A model generated the notes under the pieces. It made no database searches. It was not told where the DNA came from and worked only from the letters and a program-made list of their open reading frames with translations. Below are positions 16,401 through 19,326 of a DNA stretch of 19,326 nucleotides, one piece after another. Numbering within the stretch: the first letter of the stretch is position 1; each line of letters starts with the position of its first letter. A program made the position numbers and the translations under genes. Source of the DNA: Cryomorphaceae bacterium (GTDB lineage: Bacteria > Bacteroidota > Bacteroidia > Flavobacteriales > Schleiferiaceae); the NCBI GenBank assembly GCA_949547975.1, contig CATITW010000048.1:1-19326 (forward strand). The letters run 5' to 3'.

Positions 16401-16756
16401 TAACCCAAAGACTTCTTCTCACGAGAAATACCAAGAGCTGTTACAACTACTTCGTCAAGCTGACTTGAAGCAGAATTTAAAGAAACTTGTAGGAAATCAG
16501 AAGTTACTGCAACTTCTTTTGTTTCCATACCCATAGATGAGAACACCAATGTAGAACCCTTCTCAGCTGTGATAGTAAACTTACCATCAAAATCTGTGAG
16601 TTCTGCATTGTTGGTTCCCTTCTTCGCAACCGCTACCCCTGGTAGTGGTTCTCCTGAAGCAGCATCACTTACTACCCCTGATACAGATTGCGCGAACGCA
16701 AAATTTACAGAGAGTACCAAGATGAGTACTGACCACAGTGACAATTTGTTTTTCAT
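13403..16756 (-). CDS. SusC/RagA-family TonB-dependent outer-membrane transporter
   Basis: A 1117-residue TonB-dependent channel for uptake of large nutrients, paired with the SusD lid protein. In order: signal peptide (1-22, cut likely after FAFA), a carboxypeptidase-regulatory-like domain (about 24-95, VSGVVSDAASGEPLPGVAV), the TonB box DEVVVTALG (101-109), the plug (about 115-248, with VVDGVPI, ISVLKGAAATALYGSRAANG and VLVTTKSG) and the beta barrel to the end, closing on the aromatic terminus NLRVKF. Residues 312-320 (DVDGDGNTD) look like a calcium-binding loop near the start of the barrel. Codon choice (CGT, GGT, GTA, GCA, AAC, TAC common) looks like that of a highly expressed gene and differs from the flanking polysaccharide and lipid A genes. 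No regulator is adjacent. The substrate is unknown. Confidence 0.97.
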   Translation of the reverse strand: MKNKLSLWSVLILVLSVNFAFAQSVSGVVSDAASGEPLPGVAVAKKGTNNAELTDFDGKFTITAEKGSTLVFSSMGMETKEVAVTSDFLQVSLNSASSQLDEVVVTALGISREKKSLGYATQEVDGAAVTTVKDANFVNSLSGKVAGVNIQSSGTLGGSSNIVIRGYKSLTGNNQALFVVDGVPISNSTGNSSNVASGRGGYDYGNAAMDINPEDIENISVLKGAAATALYGSRAANGVVLVTTKSGKASGGKKTLGITASTGITVGTVNANTFVRHQNQYGPGYGRYYGGSYITTAPGDSTFTDGRAQAVDVDGDGNTDIALPFGEDASFGLAVDPSLNVYGWESIFPELPTYGQPKSHAAPENGAMSFWQQSITRNNNFAIDGGGENSTFRLSATNFNQTGIVPGSNIGRDNVAFSGKFKASEKLTVSAKANYVKQNGKGRYGTGYDARNPNQSFRQWYNVLTDMSAQKDAYMNYGQKNYSWNAYGYGAANPTKPHYFDNFYFSALENFSTDTRNRLIGNIMAEYQINDWLKLTGRMSADTYSELREERIAVGSVDVSKYTRNNRSFTERNNDLYLNWNKYFGNEGEISFAGVVGYNQRRTEFQSISAGTNGGLVVPGIYALSNSVAAPAAPGETAYQLGVDGLYGQASFGYKNFMYVDLTARRDVSSTLPAGNNSFFYPSATLSFIFSEFVDVDGFDFGKVRLNWANVGSDAPAQALSDVYGIGTPFNGVTLASAPSTQNNASLLPENTSSIEAGLELKFLKNRAGLDFSVYQSSTFNQILPAQVSTATGTYFKYVNAGQIDNNGIELSAYFTPVQTDDFSWDINVNWSRNRNKVVELFGDSQTLLLASVQGGVNVTARVGEAYGTLEGTSFVRDGASGAPLVYDWTTNSRGGARYHVGDVGVIGNIQADWRGGVNNAFSYKNITLSALIDMQMGGDFFSLDTWYGYGTGVYDFSAGTNADGNPIRSNIEDGGGLSWDEVAHIGIETPMQWDGVTVDADGNPVGTENTTKMWMNDYGNALGWALGGPNELHVYDASFVKLREVALTYRVPTSALADLPIAGVDVSLIGRNLAILYKNTPYSDPEAGLAAGNVQGYQSGAYPSLREVGVNLRVKF

Positions 16757-17034
16757 TGTACCTGTTTTTGTGTTAAACGTATGTTAAGCGTTGCTAAAGT
16801 CTATCATTTTGAATTGAGATGCAAGAGCGTTTTGAATTATTTGCACCTATTAAGGGATATTTTTAGCTGCGACACAAAGAAAGGTCGGTTTTACATCGAC
16901 ATTCTTAACAGAGGTAACTCGTTCAAATTCAACGTGTAGAACTAGAAAAAAAAGGGTATTAGCGCCCTTAATTACTGGTATAGCGAATGCTTATAGAGAA
17001 GCGTCTGAGGGCAGGAATTCCGTCAATCTAGGGG
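16757..17034. other. Intergenic region upstream of susC
   Basis: 278 bp between the O-antigen ligase stop and the SusC start, rich in A and T. It holds a weak terminator for the polysaccharide genes (16946-16969). It should also hold the SusC promoter on the minus strand. Two candidates: TTG (plus-strand 16822-16824) with 18 nt to TAGACTTTAG (16794-16803), or TACGTTTA (16774-16781) 17 nt before the ATG. Neither is a full consensus. I see no gene, tRNA or repeat in it. Confidence 0.5.
16946..16969 (-). terminator. Weak intrinsic terminator after the polysaccharide genes
   Basis: On the minus strand AAGGG (plus 16965-16969) pairs with CCCTT (16952-16956) around an eight-base loop, followed by a T run (plus 16946-16953, partly within the stem). 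It lies about 65 nt after the stop of the O-antigen ligase gene. The five-pair stem is short, so termination may be incomplete. Confidence 0.45.
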
Positions 17035-18468
17035 CTAATTTTCCTTAGTAGTCTCATTTTGAGACAATGAGAGGACGGCAATAAGTGCAGTGAAGCCCCA
17101 AAAAGGTGCGCTGGCCTTGTCCATATCGAGGAAATTATTGAGGAATCCGTGGAGGTAATATGTGATTAAACCTAAGAATGCGGTTCGGAGTAGCCCCTTT
17201 GAGCGCGGATCTGTTAGTCGCTGGTAGGCGCGGATGGAAGTTGTTACGACCGTGAGTAGGATGCCTAGGAATGTCAGCAGGCCTAAAGTTCCCGATTCTG
17301 CAAGGGGACTGAGGTATTCGCTATGGGCGTTTCCGCGATTTCCGGCGTTGGTGGAAATGATGGTTTTCTCATAGGGTTTTTGATACGGCGCGTAAAGGAA
17401 CATATAGGTGCCGGGGCCGTGACCGAGAATTGGTCGATCCTGATACATACGAATGGCGCACATCCAGCGGTTAATACGCTCGAGGTTAGACGCATCGGTA
17501 CTCACGTTCGTCACGGAAGCAACGTGTTCGTTAAAATTGTCCGAAGAATCGGTTCGGTTACGCTCAAATTTAGAGCTGATCGTATCGAAATTTAAGGCTG
17601 CTATCAAGAGTACTACGCCGATCAGAGACCAGACCGTGGCGCGTGACATTTTGAATGCATACACCAAATATACCGCCCCTGCCCCTACCAAAGAAAGCCA
17701 AGCTGCACGGGTATAACTGAGCACGGTTGCGGCGGTTAGCAAGAGTAGCAAGACACCCGCAATCGCATTGAATCCCCAAGACGATTTGCGAAAGGTCAGG
17801 TACAACGCTGCCGGATAGAACATCGCGAGTACTGCGCCGTAGGAGGTATGCTCCTTGAACAGCGGGAACATCACCCAGGTAGAGGTCTTTTTGGTAAAAC
17901 CGTATTGGCTATGAATAACCATCGTGTACAGGCAGGCCACGATCAGCGGGATGAGGAACAACCACAGGAACACAGTTCGGTTGCGTTCGCTTTTCAGAAA
18001 CAGGTGGCCTAGTACGAAATAGTACGGAACGATGAACCACACCCGGGTAATCCACTGCTTGATGGAAACCAGTGGAAGTTCAGAAGTCACCACTGTAAGT
18101 AGCATCCAAGCGAGATACACGTAGATGGCAATGGATATGGGGTGTGTGATCAGCCGTTTGTCGTATTCGGCAAAGAAGAAAAACTTGACCAAAGTGATGG
18201 CGGTAACCAGGACCAGCAGTGGTTCTGTGGGTAAGGAGAGCCCGGAGCCGCCCGTGAGGTCGTTTAAAGTGACACTCACAGGAGTGGCGAAAACGATGAG
18301 CCACATGGCCCAGTCCAGTCGATACATCGTAAGCCAAACGGTGAGTAGACCTACGGGAATGAAAAGGGCCTCCCACCACTCCTTCGCCACGATAACAGCG
18401 ATGAGCGGTACCAGAACTGCTCCTAAATAGAGCAGCGCTTTGCGACTAAAACTGGGGGCCAGAATCAC
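17035..18468 (-). CDS. O-antigen ligase/polymerase family membrane protein (Wzy_C)
   Basis: A polytopic inner-membrane protein of 477 residues with about ten to twelve hydrophobic helices. It belongs to the WaaL/Wzy family that joins or polymerises undecaprenyl-linked glycans on the periplasmic side. Family marks are YTRAAWLSL (252-260, conserved Arg R254), the large periplasmic loop from about 295 to 390 with ILGHGPGTY, and NAHSEYLSPLAESGTLGLL (380-398) with the key His H382. Ligase and polymerase cannot be separated by sequence alone. The start is GTG at 18466-18468, 3 bp after the Wzz gene stop, so the two genes form one operon. Function in surface polysaccharide assembly is clear; the acceptor is not. 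Confidence 0.9.
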   Translation of the reverse strand: MILAPSFSRKALLYLGAVLVPLIAVIVAKEWWEALFIPVGLLTVWLTMYRLDWAMWLIVFATPVSVTLNDLTGGSGLSLPTEPLLVLVTAITLVKFFFFAEYDKRLITHPISIAIYVYLAWMLLTVVTSELPLVSIKQWITRVWFIVPYYFVLGHLFLKSERNRTVFLWLFLIPLIVACLYTMVIHSQYGFTKKTSTWVMFPLFKEHTSYGAVLAMFYPAALYLTFRKSSWGFNAIAGVLLLLLTAATVLSYTRAAWLSLVGAGAVYLVYAFKMSRATVWSLIGVVLLIAALNFDTISSKFERNRTDSSDNFNEHVASVTNVSTDASNLERINRWMCAIRMYQDRPILGHGPGTYMFLYAPYQKPYEKTIISTNAGNRGNAHSEYLSPLAESGTLGLLTFLGILLTVVTTSIRAYQRLTDPRSKGLLRTAFLGLITYYLHGFLNNFLDMDKASAPFWGFTALIAVLSLSQNETTKEN

Positions 18469-18471
18469 GAG

Positions 18472-19326
18472 TTATGCTTTTTCGAGTAGTTCTAGGACGG
18501 TTCCACGCACCAGTAGAATGAAGACCACGAGGATGAAGGTGGCTAGACCAACAGCGAGGATGAGCACACTGCGTTTTGGATAGGTCTTGCGCTCTGCGGC
18601 GAAGGCTTCATCTACTTTAAAGGTGGCAGGAAGGATTTGGTTGACGTCTACTTTCGCTTGGTCAAACTTAGTACGCAATTTCACCTCTTCCTCTTTCAAA
18701 AGCTGGAGCTCATCGCGGATTGCTACATATTTACCTCCGTATTTCGCGAGTGTGTCGAGACGGCGTTCAAGCTGTTTGATGACGCTTTGTTTCGCACTCT
18801 CAGCGATGGCGATGGCGTATTGCTCGTTGAATACCGCACTTTGGCTTTCGTAGTCGTGCACACCTTTGTAACGGAGTTGTGTGATTTTATCCTCCATGAG
18901 TTGGATTTCTGCTTGGAGATTGTGGTATTCTGAACGGACGATGTCCAAACCGATCTGCGCACGGTTCTTTTGCACACGACGCTTTACCTGATCCACGAGG
19001 TAGGAGATGTAGTTTGCGATGTCAGCCGCGGTTTGTGGGTCGGTATCGAGGACGTTGATTTCTACCGACATAAATTGGGTGCGGGCGTACTCAATTTTAG
19101 ACGCGTACTCTTTGAACAGCTTGGTACGCTTGTATTTCGTGTCTTCGTCGATCTCGTAGTGGTTCATCAGATCGAACTTTTTAATCACAGAATCGCGGAT
19201 CTCGCCGGAGTTTAGGATTTGGAGGAGTTGTTCGGCCTGTTGCTCGTCACCGAACTCGAGGATATCCTGATCGCTGTAGCCGTTTTGCTGCGGCAGCAGG
19301 GCTTTTGAAACCGAGTTCGTGGTCGA
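18472..19326 (-). CDS. Wzz/GNVR-type polysaccharide chain-length regulator, N-terminus cut by window edge
   Basis: The C-terminal 284 residues of a polysaccharide co-polymerase, open to the right edge of the window. The visible part begins in the periplasmic domain (ILNSGEIRDSVIKKFDL, typical of the Wzz base domain), passes through long helical coiled-coil segments (about 120-235 of the visible part, e.g. EIQLMEDKITQLRYKG) and ends with a membrane helix (SVLILAVGLATFILVVFILL) and a short cytoplasmic tail. The N-terminal membrane helix is outside the window. No tyrosine kinase domain follows, so it is a Wzz-like form without a fused kinase. It sits directly before the O-antigen ligase/polymerase gene and should set the length of that glycan. 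Confidence 0.88.
   Translation of the reverse strand, partial: STTNSVSKALLPQQNGYSDQDILEFGDEQQAEQLLQILNSGEIRDSVIKKFDLMNHYEIDEDTKYKRTKLFKEYASKIEYARTQFMSVEINVLDTDPQTAADIANYISYLVDQVKRRVQKNRAQIGLDIVRSEYHNLQAEIQLMEDKITQLRYKGVHDYESQSAVFNEQYAIAIAESAKQSVIKQLERRLDTLAKYGGKYVAIRDELQLLKEEEVKLRTKFDQAKVDVNQILPATFKVDEAFAAERKTYPKRSVLILAVGLATFILVVFILLVRGTVLELLEKA

Noticed and set aside
16757..17034. Possible small RNA or tRNA gene upstream of susC
   Set aside because: No cloverleaf, no strong internal hairpin apart from the weak terminator, and no short open frame with a credible product.
1..19326. Mobile element, CRISPR array, defence or toxin-antitoxin system
   Set aside because: No transposase or integrase motifs, no regularly spaced repeats and no defence-family motifs were seen. 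PglZ in porX is the PorX type, not the phage-growth-limitation system, because it is fused to a receiver domain and has no BREX partners nearby.

Overview
The window comes from the chromosome of a member of the Bacteroidota, most likely a flavobacterium-like lineage (Flavobacteriia or a near relative). Four things point there: an LpxC-FabZ fusion, a SusC/SusD pair, a PorX regulator of the type IX secretion system, and promoter -7 boxes of the TAnnTTTG type without Shine-Dalgarno sequences. Base composition looks moderate (close to half G+C by eye, not calculated), so I do not name a genus. I see no rRNA, tRNA, CRISPR array, insertion sequence or attachment site.

Layout. Positions 1-949 (minus) hold aroB, cut by the left edge. 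It diverges from a proline dehydrogenase gene (1005-2168, plus). The minus-strand genes from 5769 down to 2173 form one tight operon: porX, tsaE, ald and a small conserved membrane protein. The first three overlap end to start. Diverging from porX is a plus-strand operon (5867-10806): an HD-domain phosphohydrolase, lpxD, lpxC-fabZ, lpxA and a lone ABC ATPase. It carries the first three committed activities of lipid A synthesis plus the fatty-acid dehydratase that competes for the same substrate. efp (10874-11437) follows with its own -7 box and ends in a strong terminator. A small tail-anchored protein of unknown function (11515-11874, minus) comes next. Then come a SusC/SusD outer-membrane uptake pair (16756-11981, minus) with its own terminator, and at the right edge the end of a surface-polysaccharide locus: a Wzz-type chain-length regulator (partial) followed by an O-antigen ligase/polymerase.

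How the genes fit together. Most of the window serves the cell envelope: lipid A, surface polysaccharide, control of type IX secretion and SusCD uptake. Around these are core metabolic and translation genes (shikimate pathway, proline and alanine catabolism, t6A tRNA modification, EF-P). I found no clearly undescribed multi-gene system. The points most worth checking are: the alanine dehydrogenase with Gln where the family has its catalytic His; the ABC ATPase that lacks both Q-loop Gln and H-loop His and has no permease; the small tail-anchored protein with a winged-helix-like N-terminus; the back-to-back aroB/proline dehydrogenase promoters, which suggest a leaderless aroB mRNA; and a calcium-loop-like motif in the SusC protein.
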